Assembly (NCBI RefSeq): GCF_008017415.1
Contig: NZ_VRSV01000002.1
Location: 1,054,001 to 1,118,000 of the forward strand
Direction: 5' to 3'
DNA: 64,000 bases
Source: Microbacterium hatanonis
GTDB taxonomy: Bacteria; Actinomycetota; Actinomycetes; Actinomycetales; Microbacteriaceae
The position numbers and the translations under genes are program-made. Each line of letters opens with the position of its first letter. Position 1 is the stretch's first letter. The notes below the pieces were generated by a model. It did no database searches. It saw only the letters and a list, made by a program, of their open reading frames with translations, and was not told where the DNA came from. Shown in pieces: positions 7,631 through 22,825 of this stretch.

Positions 7631-9286
7631 TCAGCCGGCGATGCCGAGCTCGTTGCCGGGGATCGAGGCCAGCAGGCGCCGGGTGTAGGCGTCGCGCGGG
7701 TTCGTGAAGATCTCCTCGCTGGAGGCCGCCTCCACGAGCCTGCCGTCCTTCATCACGCACACATAGTCGCTGATGAGCCGGACCACGGCGAGATCGTGCG
7801 AGATGAAGAGGTAGCTCAGTCCGTACTCGCGCTGCAGGTCGCGCAGCAGCGTGAGGATCTGATCCTGCACGAGGACGTCGAGCGCCGAGACCGGTTCGTC
7901 GCACACGACCAGGTCGGGGGACAGCGCGAGCGCACGCGCGATCGCGACGCGCTGGCGCTGGCCGCCCGACAGCTCGGACGGATAGCGGCGGAGCATCGAC
8001 TGCGGCAGCGCGACATCGTCCATCAGCTGACGCACGCGGGCCGCGCGTTCTTTCGCCGAGCCGCGCCGATAGTGCGTCAGCGGCTCCTCGACGAGGCGCT
8101 CGACGGTGAACATCGGGTTCAGGCTCGAGTACGGATCCTGGAAGATCGGCTGCACCTTCTGCCGGAACTCGCGCAGCGCCGGGCCCTTGAGTGACGCGAC
8201 GTCCTGCCCGTCGAAGGTCATCGTCCCGCTCGTCGGGTCGATGACCTTCAGCAGCATCCGCGCCGTCGTGGTCTTCCCCGATCCGGACTCGCCGACGATC
8301 GCCACCGTCTCCCCGCGCGGAATCGCCAACGACACGTCGTCGACCGCGCGGAAGTCCTCGCCGCGCCCCCGCGTCTTGTAGACCTTCGTCAGGTTCGAGA
8401 TCTCGACGATGTTGTCGCGGACGCGGGGTGCGTCGCCGGCGATGCCCAGATCCGCGCCCCGGAACTCCTCCGGCCGCAGGCGCACGGCGGCGACGGACGG
8501 GGCCGCGGCCACGAGCGAGCGCGTGTACGGATGCTGCGGAGCCTCGAGGATCTGCTTCGCCGGACCCTGCTCGACCACCCGCCCGCGGTGCATGACGATC
8601 ACACGGGAGGCGCGTTCGGCCGCGAGGCCGAGATCGTGCGTGATGAGGAGGACGGCCGTTCCGAGCTCCGTGGTGAGGCGGTCGATCTGGTCGAGGATCG
8701 TCTGCTGCACGGTCACGTCGAGGGCGCTGGTGGGCTCGTCCGCGATGAGCAGGCGCGGGTTGCAGGCGAGGCCGATGGCGATGAGCGCGCGCTGGCGCAT
8801 GCCCCCGGAGAACTCGTGCGGGTACTGCGTGGCGCGCGTCGCGGCATCGGGGAGCCCGGCGCGCTCCAGCGTCTCGACGACCTTCGCGGCCACGTCCTTG
8901 CGGGTCGCGAGTCCGTGCGCCAGCAGCGTCTCGCCCACCTGCGTCCCGATCTTCGCGACCGGGTTGAGGTTCGACATCGGATCCTGCGGGACGAGGCCGA
9001 TCTGCGCCCCGCGCACCTGGCGCATCTTCGCTTCGCTGTACTGGGTGAGGTCGTTCCCGTCGAGCTCGATGCTGCCGCGTGCGACGCTCCCACCCGATGC
9101 GAGCAGGCCGATGATCGCCATCGCCGTGGTCGACTTGCCCGACCCCGACTCGCCCACGATCGCCACCGTCTCGCCGGCGGCGATGTCGAGGTCGACGCCG
9201 TCGACGGCGCGCACCGGCCCGTCGACGGTGCCGAACTCCACGGCGAGATCACGGACGGACAGCAGCGGCGTTGCGGCGGGGGACAT
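7631..9286 (-). CDS. Double ATP-binding subunit of peptide ABC transporter (DppD-DppF fusion)
   Basis: The 551-residue protein contains two complete ABC domains in tandem. Each has a Walker A GESGSGKS (near residues 42-49 and 330-337), a signature (FSGGMRQR in the first, LSGGQRQR in the second), and a Walker B ending DEPTSALD or DEPVSALD. It should power the DppBC-type permeases, replacing the two separate ATPases of many operons. The ATG at 9286 begins the conserved SVRDLAVEFG domain; the open frame continues upstream but reads through a repeat-rich intergenic region. Unusually, it converges on the permease genes instead of following them. Confidence 0.92.
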   Translation of the reverse strand: MSPAATPLLSVRDLAVEFGTVDGPVRAVDGVDLDIAAGETVAIVGESGSGKSTTAMAIIGLLASGGSVARGSIELDGNDLTQYSEAKMRQVRGAQIGLVPQDPMSNLNPVAKIGTQVGETLLAHGLATRKDVAAKVVETLERAGLPDAATRATQYPHEFSGGMRQRALIAIGLACNPRLLIADEPTSALDVTVQQTILDQIDRLTTELGTAVLLITHDLGLAAERASRVIVMHRGRVVEQGPAKQILEAPQHPYTRSLVAAAPSVAAVRLRPEEFRGADLGIAGDAPRVRDNIVEISNLTKVYKTRGRGEDFRAVDDVSLAIPRGETVAIVGESGSGKTTTARMLLKVIDPTSGTMTFDGQDVASLKGPALREFRQKVQPIFQDPYSSLNPMFTVERLVEEPLTHYRRGSAKERAARVRQLMDDVALPQSMLRRYPSELSGGQRQRVAIARALALSPDLVVCDEPVSALDVLVQDQILTLLRDLQREYGLSYLFISHDLAVVRLISDYVCVMKDGRLVEAASSEEIFTNPRDAYTRRLLASIPGNELGIAG

Positions 9287-9391
9287 CACCCCATCCTGCC
9301 TGCCCACCCGCGCGACCGCACCGTCCTGGCGCCATCCTTCATCGACCTGTAACAGCGCCGGGCACCTCCGTGCGTCGGAGCATCCCACGAG

Positions 9392-9460
9392 CGTCGGAGG
9401 ATCGCACCGCCGTCGGACGATTCCGCGCCGATCGTCCGGCGCACGCGCCATCCTCCGACG
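9392..9460. repeat. Nested inverted repeats between ATPase and pxpA
   Basis: Outer arms CGTCGGAGGAT (9392-9402) and ATCCTCCGACG (9450-9460) pair perfectly. Inner arms CGTCGGACGAT (9411-9421) and ATCGTCCGGCG (9431-9441) pair with one mismatch. A further CGTCGGAGCAT lies at 9373-9383. The cluster lies between divergent genes, so it is more likely a repeat element or operator array than a terminator. Confidence 0.45.
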
Positions 9461-9482
9461 GTCGTGAGCGGGTGGCCCCCGC

Positions 9483-9488
9483 TACCGT
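9483..9488 (+). promoter_or_regulatory. -10-like TACCGT set for a leaderless pxpA transcript
   Basis: TACCGT ends six bases before the pxpA ATG at 9495, so a transcript would begin at or next to the A of the start codon. No ribosome-binding site precedes the ATG. The same TACCGT-six bases-start arrangement occurs at 22814 before the gene at 22826. No convincing -35 is present. Confidence 0.4.
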
Positions 9489-9494
9489 GGGGTG

Positions 9495-10250
9495 ATGGGC
9501 ACGATCGACCTGAACGCCGACCTCGGCGAGACGATCCGCGGGGTCGCCACGGCCGACGACGAGGCCATGTTCGCGCTCATCTCGAGCGCGAACGTCGCCT
9601 GCGGAGGCCACGCGGGCGACGAGGCGTCGATGCGGGCCTCGGTCGAACGGGCGGAGCGCTTCGGCGTCGCCGTCGGCGCCCACCCGTCCTACGTCGACCC
9701 CGAGAACTTCGGTCGCGTGCGCCGCGACCCCGGGGCCGTCGTCCTGCGCGCGCAGATCGCAGCCCAGCTCGCCGCGCTCCGCGCCGCGGGCGCCGACATC
9801 CGGTATGTGAAGCCCCACGGGGCGCTCTACCACGCGGTCGTGGACGACGCGCGACAGGCGGACGCGGTCGTCGACGCCGTCGCCGAGCTCGCGTCCGACC
9901 TCGGCCGTCCCGTGCCGCTCCTCGGCGTCGGCGGCGAGGCCGAGCGGGCCGCGGCCGCTGCGGGTCTGCCGTTCCGTCGGGAGGCCTTCCTCGATCGCGG
10001 ATACCTCTCGACCGGCGCTCTCGTCCCGCGCGGCGAGCCGGGCGATCTTCTCGACGATCCCGAGGCCGTCGCCGCTCGCGCGCGGCGCCTCGTCGCGGAC
10101 GGCGAGCTCGTCGCGGTCGACGGCACCCGACTGCGGCCGCACGCCGACTCCCTCTGCCTGCACGGCGACACCCCGGCCGCCGTCGCGATGGCGCGAGCGG
10201 TGCGCCGGGGTCTCGAGGCCGACGGCGTGAGCGTGAGGGCGCCGTGGTGA
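9495..10250 (+). CDS. pxpA: 5-oxoprolinase subunit PxpA (LamB/YcsF family)
   Basis: The 251-residue protein opens with the family hallmark IDLNADLGE, followed by SSANVACGGHAGD and GVAVGAHPSYVD, and carries RYVKPHGALYH. This is the usual length and order for PxpA. With PxpB and PxpC it cleaves 5-oxo-L-proline to glutamate using ATP, a damage-repair and salvage step in the cytosol. A GTG directly before the ATG is an alternative start. It leads a three-gene pxpABC group in the usual A-B-C order; the adjacent peptide importer could supply oxoproline-containing peptides, which is inference. Confidence 0.95.
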   Translation: MGTIDLNADLGETIRGVATADDEAMFALISSANVACGGHAGDEASMRASVERAERFGVAVGAHPSYVDPENFGRVRRDPGAVVLRAQIAAQLAALRAAGADIRYVKPHGALYHAVVDDARQADAVVDAVAELASDLGRPVPLLGVGGEAERAAAAAGLPFRREAFLDRGYLSTGALVPRGEPGDLLDDPEAVAARARRLVADGELVAVDGTRLRPHADSLCLHGDTPAAVAMARAVRRGLEADGVSVRAPW

Positions 10251-10260
10251 GGCGCCGGCG

Positions 10261-10905
10261 ATGAGGGGCGATGCCGCCGCATCCGTCATCGTTCGTCCGA
10301 TGGGGGACCGCGCGCTCCTGGCGGAGGTCGGTTCGCTCGACGCCGTGCTCGCCCTCCACGCGGCGCTCGACGCGAGCAGGCCCCCGGGGGTCGTCGACCT
10401 CGTGCCCGCCGCGCGCACGGTGCTGATCGCCCTCGACCCGGCCGTGCTGCCGCTGTCGCGAGCGCGCGGGTGGATCGCCGACGCGGCCGAGCACGCGGGT
10501 CCGGATGCTGCGGAGCCCGGCCCGCTCGTCGAGATCGAGGTGCGGTACGACGGGCCCGACCTCGCCGACACCGCCGAACTGCTCGGGCTCGCGCCGCGCG
10601 CGCTCGTCGAGCGTCATCTGGCGACCGCGTGGTCGGTCGCCTTCACCGGATTCGCGCCGGGATTCGCCTACCTTGTCGGCGAGGGCTGGCCGTTCGAGGT
10701 GCCGCGATTGAGCGCGCCCCGCACCCGCGTGCCGGCGGGAGCCGTCGGACTGGCCGGATCGTTCTGCGGCGCCTACCCCCGCGAGACCCCCGGCGGGTGG
10801 CGCCTGATCGGCACGACACGGGCGGCGCTGTTCGATGCCGGTGCCGACGATCCGGTGCTCCTCGCACCCCGCAGCCGCGTGCGCTTCGTCGAGGCGACGG
10901 CATGA
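10261..10905 (+). CDS. pxpB: 5-oxoprolinase subunit PxpB
   Basis: The 214-residue protein matches allophanate-hydrolase subunit 1/KipI: GDRALLAEV near the start, and the conserved block FTGFAPGFAYLVGEGW followed by PRTRVPAGAVGLAGSFCG and YPRETPGGWRLIG. Together with PxpC it forms the B-C complex that phosphorylates and opens the oxoproline ring in concert with PxpA. The stop codon overlaps the next start as ATGA, implying coupled translation. The ATG at 10261 is taken because the family's first strand (here VIVRPMGDRALL) lies just after it. Confidence 0.94.
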   Translation: MRGDAAASVIVRPMGDRALLAEVGSLDAVLALHAALDASRPPGVVDLVPAARTVLIALDPAVLPLSRARGWIADAAEHAGPDAAEPGPLVEIEVRYDGPDLADTAELLGLAPRALVERHLATAWSVAFTGFAPGFAYLVGEGWPFEVPRLSAPRTRVPAGAVGLAGSFCGAYPRETPGGWRLIGTTRAALFDAGADDPVLLAPRSRVRFVEATA

Positions 10906-11771
10906 GCCTGCGCGTGCTCGCGCCGGGCCTGTTCGCGACCGTTCAGGACCTGGGCCGAGAGGGGCGGGCGGCGCTCGGCATCGCGCGATCGGGAGCCCTC
11001 GACCGCGGCGCGCTCGGGCTCGCGAACCGTCTCGTCGGCAATCCCCAGGGCGCCGCCGCGATCGAGGTGGCCGTCGGCGGGTTCGGCGCCGTCGCCGAGT
11101 GCGACCTGTGGGTGGCGGTCGCCGGTGCGGGCGGCGAGGTGCGCCTGGGCGGCCGCGCCGTCGACTCGCACGCGGCGGTGCGCTGGCCCGCGGGCGAGGA
11201 GCTGCGGGTCGATTCCTTCGTCACCGGGGTCAGGGCCTACATCGCGGTGCGCGGCGGGATCGACGCGCCCCTCGTGGCGGGCTCGCGCTCGACCGACACG
11301 CTGGCCGGACTCGGCGGGGCGCCCCTGCGTGCGGGCGACGTGCTCACGGTCGGTCCCGAGCCGACCGACGCCGTCCCCTCGATCGACGTCGTGCCGTGGC
11401 GCGCGCACGCCGCGGGACCGATCGAGGTGCGCCTGGCCCCCGGTCCGCGCGCGGACTGGTTCGCCGCATCCGCCCTCGCTCTGCTCTTCGAGGGCACCTG
11501 GGCCGTCGGGGGCGCGGCCGACCGCGTCGGGCTGCGCCTGGACGGACCCGCTCTCGAGCGCGTGCGCGAGGGGGAGCTGCCGAGCGAGGGGATGGTGCCG
11601 GGAGCCCTCCAGGTGCCGCCGAGCGGCCGACCGACGATCCTGCTGGCCGACGGCCCGGTGACCGGCGGGTACCCCGTGATCGCGGTGGTGACGGATGCAT
11701 CGCTCGACGCGCTCGGACAGGCGCGGCCGGGCGACGGCCTGCGCTTCTCGCACGCGCGCCTGATCGAATAG
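10902..11771 (+). CDS. pxpC: 5-oxoprolinase subunit PxpC
   Basis: The 289-residue protein matches allophanate-hydrolase subunit 2/KipA: LRVLAPGLFATVQDLGREG at the start, GALDRGALGLANRLVGN, the AIEVAVGGF strand and a C-terminal GPVTGGYPVIAVV. Start ATG overlaps the pxpB stop by four bases. It completes the oxoprolinase complex. A 273-base gap follows before rpoB, containing that operon's promoter; no terminator hairpin was recognised right after the stop. Confidence 0.94.
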   Translation: MSLRVLAPGLFATVQDLGREGRAALGIARSGALDRGALGLANRLVGNPQGAAAIEVAVGGFGAVAECDLWVAVAGAGGEVRLGGRAVDSHAAVRWPAGEELRVDSFVTGVRAYIAVRGGIDAPLVAGSRSTDTLAGLGGAPLRAGDVLTVGPEPTDAVPSIDVVPWRAHAAGPIEVRLAPGPRADWFAASALALLFEGTWAVGGAADRVGLRLDGPALERVREGELPSEGMVPGALQVPPSGRPTILLADGPVTGGYPVIAVVTDASLDALGQARPGDGLRFSHARLIE

Positions 11772-11847
11772 GCGCGACGGCGAGGGGGAATGCGGCGTGG
11801 CGGCTCGCGGTTATACCGCAGCGGATCACACTCGTCAAGATTCCGGC

Positions 11848-11876
11848 TGGACACGGCGCGGGATCCGACATATAGT
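11848..11876 (+). promoter_or_regulatory. Near-consensus vegetative promoter of rpoBC
   Basis: TGGACA at 11848-11853 and TATAGT at 11871-11876 are separated by exactly 17 bases, five of six matches to each housekeeping sigma hexamer. Transcription would start near 11883, leaving a leader of about 160 bases before the rpoB start. The match is unusually strong for a genome of this GC content. Confidence 0.85.
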
Positions 11877-12044
11877 TGGTCTTTGCGCTCCTCGTATCTC
11901 CCTGCCCTCATATGGTGGTCGGCTGTCTCTGCGCGTCCCCGCGATTCCGCGGTGTGCGACGCGCAGGGTTTCGGGGCCGAGGAGCACTCCACCTGACGAC
12001 GAGGAATCATGAGCCCCCTGCCCGGGCTCTGCGGAGGATATCTT

Positions 12045-15545
<3,501 letters not shown>

Positions 15546-15553
15546 TCCGGAAC

Positions 15554-15599
15554 CGGATGCTGCGGCCCTCCGCCTGAGGGCGACCGGCCGCAGCATCCG
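15554..15599 (+). terminator. 14-bp hairpin between rpoB and rpoC
   Basis: Arms 15554-15567 and 15586-15599 pair perfectly, starting with CGGATGCTGCGGCC, and the loop contains a smaller CGCC/GGCG pairing. It lies in the 107-base gap between two genes whose products are needed in equal amounts, so it more likely marks an RNA processing or stability site than a full stop. An AT-rich imperfect repeat follows at about 15617-15637. Confidence 0.5.
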
Positions 15600-15652
15600 A
15601 CCCCGGACGTCGACCCAAAATTTCAGCGACTGAATTTCTACCAGGAGAATTC

Positions 15653-19543
<3,891 letters not shown>

Positions 19544-19555
19544 GTGAGGCGAGAG

Positions 19556-19691
19556 TCGAGCGAGCTTGTTCGCTCGACCGAGCCGATCGAGGTTGCTGAG
19601 CGACATCGTCGCGAAGACAACTGAGTGAAGAGCGGATGCTGACAGCATCCGTGTGACGAAGGCCTCCGCCCCTCCCGGGTCGGGGGCCTTC
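19556..19691 (+). terminator. rpoC terminator array (three hairpins)
   Basis: Three stem-loops follow rpoC. GTCGAGCGA pairs with TCGCTCGAC (19556-19579). CGGATGCTG and CAGCATCCG form a near-continuous palindrome (19633-19651). GAAGGCC (19658-19664) pairs with GGCCTTC (19685-19691) around a G/C-rich middle, ending in CTTCGTG as other terminators here do. The third is the likeliest intrinsic terminator. Confidence 0.7.
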
Positions 19692-19789
19692 GTGCTGCGC
19701 CGCCCGGCCCTTCTCCCTCGTTCGGGGCGTGCCGCAGCCGGGTGTTCGCCGCCGTGGTGCGTACCGTGGAGGCAAGGGGAGGTCGAGTG

Positions 19790-20389
19790 ATGGCCAAGGT
19801 GGGTGGACGCAGCGCGTGGATCGCGTGGCCGGCGTTGCTGTTCTGCGCCGCCGTCGTGCTCGTTCTGCTGTGGCTCGCCGCCCCGGGGGTGCCGGGGGCG
19901 ATCTCGTTCGTCGGCGACACGCTCCGCAGTGCCACCACGGCCACGGCCGCCAGCGCGCCGGACGAGGCCGACGAGGCCGCGACCGATTGCCGCACGCTCT
20001 ATCCCGATCGGCTGTGGGCCGAGCTGACCTGGACGCCCGAGGTGCTCCTGTCGCAGAACGGCGCGGCGCCGGCGGCCACGACGACCCTCGCCCAGGCGCT
20101 CGCTCCGACGGTGCGGTTCACGTGCACGTGGACCACCGAAGACGGCCGCAGCGCGTCGACGACCCTCGCCGACGTCGCCGCGGGATCGGGCCCGATCGCG
20201 TCGGCGACGCTCGCGAGCGAAGGGTTCTCGTGCGCGGAGGACGGCGAGCGCCTGCATTGCGAGCGCACCGCCGGCGACGTGGTCGAGATGCACGACCTCC
20301 AGGGCACCGCGTGGCTCTCGACGGTGCTGACGAACTGGCAGCCCGAGGACTACGGCGCGCAGACCGCGGCTCGCGCCTTCCCGCGCTGA
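19790..20389 (+). CDS. Membrane-anchored protein related to the neighbouring DUF3558-like lipoprotein
   Basis: A 199-residue protein with one N-terminal membrane helix (WIAWPALLFCAAVVLVLLWLA) and an external domain. The domain shares a pattern with the lipoprotein encoded at 20471-21067: a DCR..L motif, a strand with CTW or CIW, a helix ending SEGFSC or SDGFTC, then a CE(R/K)T segment and a closing Tyr-rich tail. This suggests paralogy. ATG at 19790 follows AGGGGAGG by seven bases; a GTG immediately before it is possible. The fold resembles DUF3558-type cell-surface proteins of actinobacteria. Function unknown. Confidence 0.75.
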   Translation: MAKVGGRSAWIAWPALLFCAAVVLVLLWLAAPGVPGAISFVGDTLRSATTATAASAPDEADEAATDCRTLYPDRLWAELTWTPEVLLSQNGAAPAATTTLAQALAPTVRFTCTWTTEDGRSASTTLADVAAGSGPIASATLASEGFSCAEDGERLHCERTAGDVVEMHDLQGTAWLSTVLTNWQPEDYGAQTAARAFPR

Positions 20390-20409
20390 TCGCGTGAAAC
20401 CCCCGTTGC

Positions 20410-20444
20410 GGCTGAGACATCGCGCCTGGCGGCGCGTCTCAGCC
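20410..20444. terminator. Convergent hairpin terminator
   Basis: GGCTGAGA (20410-20417) and CGCGCC (20421-20426) pair with GGCGCG (20431-20436) and TCTCAGCC (20437-20444) around a TGGC loop, with one three-base bulge. It lies midway between convergent stops of two related genes and can act in both directions. Confidence 0.65.
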
Positions 20445-20470
20445 GATCGCGGTGTCTCGGCCTCGAGGGG

Positions 20471-21067
20471 TCAGCCGAAGACGCGCTCGATGATGCTGCT
20501 GGTGTAGCCGCTGGGTGCCAGGTTCGAGTACGACGTGTCAATCAGCAGCCCCTCGCGATAGAAGAGCGTGCGGCCGTCGGTCGTGCCGTACGTCGGGTTC
20601 TGGAACGTCTTCTCGCACCGCGTGCCCTTGTCGGGCGTGAAGCAGGTGAATCCGTCGGAGGCGACGAGGCCGTTCAGCAGGTCGAGTGCCGGTCCCGACG
20701 ACATCCGCGTGATCGTGGTGACCAGGCTCGTGGTGTCGGCCGCCGGGTCGCGCCAGATGCAGGTGAGCGTGTCGCCCCGCGCGCCGGAGGGACCGAACGA
20801 CGGGTCGTTGAGCGGAACACCGGCGAGCTCCGCCAGCACCGAGGCGGAGAGGATGCTGCGGCAGTCGGTGGGCAGCGCGGAGGAGCCGGGGGAGCCCGAC
20901 GGGGACGGCGAGCCCGCGGGGCTGGCGGATGCGCCCGGCGTCTCGCCGGCGGTGGGGGCGTTCGACGGCGTCGCCTGCCCGTCGCCCTCGGGGGCGCATC
21001 CCGCGAGCACGACGATCCCCGCCACCGCGACGGCGAGGGCGATGGCGCGGACGCGGAGACGGGTCAT
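20471..21067 (-). CDS. DUF3558-like lipoprotein
   Basis: The 198-residue protein has a lipoprotein signal ending in the lipobox LAGC, then a low-complexity Ser/Pro/Gly linker (AGSPSPSGSPGSS) and a globular domain. The domain opens with DCRSILSASVLAELAG and continues with LTCIWRDP and SDGFTCFTP, matching the plan of the protein encoded convergently at 19790-20389. It should be exported and tethered to the outer face of the membrane. ATG at 21067 is preferred; an in-frame GTG two codons upstream is an alternative. No enzymatic motif seen. Confidence 0.8.
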   Translation of the reverse strand: MTRLRVRAIALAVAVAGIVVLAGCAPEGDGQATPSNAPTAGETPGASASPAGSPSPSGSPGSSALPTDCRSILSASVLAELAGVPLNDPSFGPSGARGDTLTCIWRDPAADTTSLVTTITRMSSGPALDLLNGLVASDGFTCFTPDKGTRCEKTFQNPTYGTTDGRTLFYREGLLIDTSYSNLAPSGYTSSIIERVFG

Positions 21068-21194
21068 GGGCACACCCTACCGGGGCCTCTCGCGACCCCG
21101 ACATCGACACACGACGGCACGCCTGACCGCCGTGCGACCGCCGCGGGGTTAACCTCGCAACGCGGGACCGTGCCCCCGCGGGAGGAATGCGGCG

Positions 21195-22265
21195 ATGAGT
21201 GATTCCAGGTCGTCCTACGGCGAACCGGTCGACGAGCCGAAGGATGTCGTCGACCACGACGTCGTCAGCCGCGCCCACGAGGGGCTTGCAGAAGCCGAGG
21301 CCGCGCGCCGCGAGGCGGAGGCGGCCGACACCCCCGCACACGAGCCCGAGAGCGCCGCGGGCGACCGGACCGCTGCCGAGCAGCGCGTCGAGCCGGTGTC
21401 GCAGGAGCGCGCGGAGCCCGTGTCGCAGGAGCGCGTGGAGCCCGACGGCGTCCCCTGGTACGAGCGCGACGACGTGCCCCTCGACGACGAGCCCGCGGTG
21501 ACCGCGAGCGAACCCGCCGCCGAGCGCGAGTCGTCGTACGCCCCGGCCGCCTGGACCACCGGCGCGCCGCAGGCAACCGAGCCGGCGTACACCGCGCCCG
21601 AGCCGACCTACACCGCACCCGAGCCCGCCTACGCGCCCGAGCCGTCCTACGCGGCCGGCGCTGCCGGCGCTGCCGCAGCGACGGCGCCCGCGGCCCAACC
21701 GATCTTCGTGCAGGCCCCCGAGGCGCCCCGCGCACGGGGCAACCGGGGTGCCGCCGGCGCCATCGGTCTGCTGGCTGCTCTCGTCTTCGCCGTGCTCTTC
21801 CTCGCCGCGTGGCTCGGTCTCGAGCTGCTGTACGACGGCGGGATCACGCTCGCCGAGGTGCCGCAGGCCGCCCTCGCCGCGCTCACCACCTGGACGCTGT
21901 GGGTGCCGGTCGTGGCGTTCTACATCGGCTTCTGGCTGCTCGGCGCTTTCATCAACCGCGGGCGCTGGGGTCACTGGGTCGTCTGGGGCATCCTCGTCGG
22001 CCTGGTCGCCTACGCCGGCAACCTGCTCGGCGAGCTCTTCCAGGCTCCGTTCTGGATGCTGACGGCGCGTGAAGGCGCCGCTCTGGTCGAAGAGCAGCTG
22101 CTGGCGCCTCTGTCCATCGTCGCCTTCGTGCTCGGCCGCGAGCTCACCATCTGGTTCGGCGCGTGGGTCGCCGCTCGCGGGCGTCGTGCCACCGAGCTCA
22201 ACGACGAGGCGCAGCGCGAGTACGAGCGCACCCTCGAAGCGGGCCCGCAGCTGCGCCAGGGCTGA
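21195..22265 (+). CDS. Membrane protein with long acidic, Pro-rich cytoplasmic N-terminus
   Basis: A 356-residue protein. Residues 1 to about 180 are disordered and acidic, with tandem EPVSQER(A/V)EP units and several TAPEP-T/A-Y repeats. The rest holds about four membrane helices, including GLLAALVFAVLFLAAWLGLE and WVVWGILVGLVAYAGNLLGE, and a basic C-terminal tail. ATG at 21195 follows GGGAGGAATGCGGCG. I do not recognise a named family; similar proteins occur in related actinobacteria as hypothetical membrane proteins. It is followed 12 bases later by another small membrane protein. Confidence 0.8.
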   Translation: MSDSRSSYGEPVDEPKDVVDHDVVSRAHEGLAEAEAARREAEAADTPAHEPESAAGDRTAAEQRVEPVSQERAEPVSQERVEPDGVPWYERDDVPLDDEPAVTASEPAAERESSYAPAAWTTGAPQATEPAYTAPEPTYTAPEPAYAPEPSYAAGAAGAAAATAPAAQPIFVQAPEAPRARGNRGAAGAIGLLAALVFAVLFLAAWLGLELLYDGGITLAEVPQAALAALTTWTLWVPVVAFYIGFWLLGAFINRGRWGHWVVWGILVGLVAYAGNLLGELFQAPFWMLTAREGAALVEEQLLAPLSIVAFVLGRELTIWFGAWVAARGRRATELNDEAQREYERTLEAGPQLRQG

Positions 22266-22277
22266 CCGGATGCGGCG

Positions 22278-22763
22278 ATGACGGGCGCGTCCACAACGGA
22301 GGGCGGCCCGGTCCGCCGTTCGATCGCGGTCGCCTTCGCCGCCGTCGGGTTCGCCGCCCTCGCGATCTGCGGGCTCGGAGTGACGAGCCTCGTCCTCGAT
22401 GCCGACGTGATCACGACGCCCGGCGGCGGGCAGATCCCCGGCATCGTAGGCATGATCGTCGCCGTCTCGGTGTTCGCCGCGGCTCTCGCGGTCGCGCTGC
22501 GGCCGCCGCATCCGTCGTTCTGGAGTGCGCCGATCGTCGCGCTGGCGGTCTTCCTCCTCTACGGAGGGGGAGTCGCGGTCGGGGCGGGGATCGCGGGTGT
22601 CGACCCGGCGGCGGCGGTGGCGGCCGCGGGCCGCACGCTCGTCAGCTGGTTCGGCGTCATCGTCGCGGCCGCCGCCGTCGTCGCGGCGTGGGCCGGCATC
22701 GCCCTCGTCCGCACCCGCGCCCGGCGCCCCCGGTGGGGCTGGGAGGGCGACGAAGACGAGTGA
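22278..22763 (+). CDS. Small four-helix membrane protein
   Basis: A 161-residue protein with four predicted membrane helices, for example SIAVAFAAVGFAALAICGLG, IVGMIVAVSVFAAALAVAL, APIVALAVFLLYGGGVAVG and WFGVIVAAAAVVAAWAGIAL, and an acidic C-terminal tail GDEDE. It lies 12 bases after the preceding membrane-protein gene and probably shares its transcript. No family is recognised. Confidence 0.75.
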   Translation: MTGASTTEGGPVRRSIAVAFAAVGFAALAICGLGVTSLVLDADVITTPGGGQIPGIVGMIVAVSVFAAALAVALRPPHPSFWSAPIVALAVFLLYGGGVAVGAGIAGVDPAAAVAAAGRTLVSWFGVIVAAAAVVAAWAGIALVRTRARRPRWGWEGDEDE

Positions 22764-22825
22764 CGCGCCGCGCCGCGGATGGCCGGTGCCTGGGAAGTCC
22801 GGGCGTGTCGCACTACCGTGGGACC

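Noticed and set aside
12009..12044. ATG 36 bases before the rpoB start
   Set aside because: The TTG at 12045 has a strong GGAGG at seven bases and begins the conserved AAARNAS; the upstream ATG lacks a ribosome site and conserved sequence.
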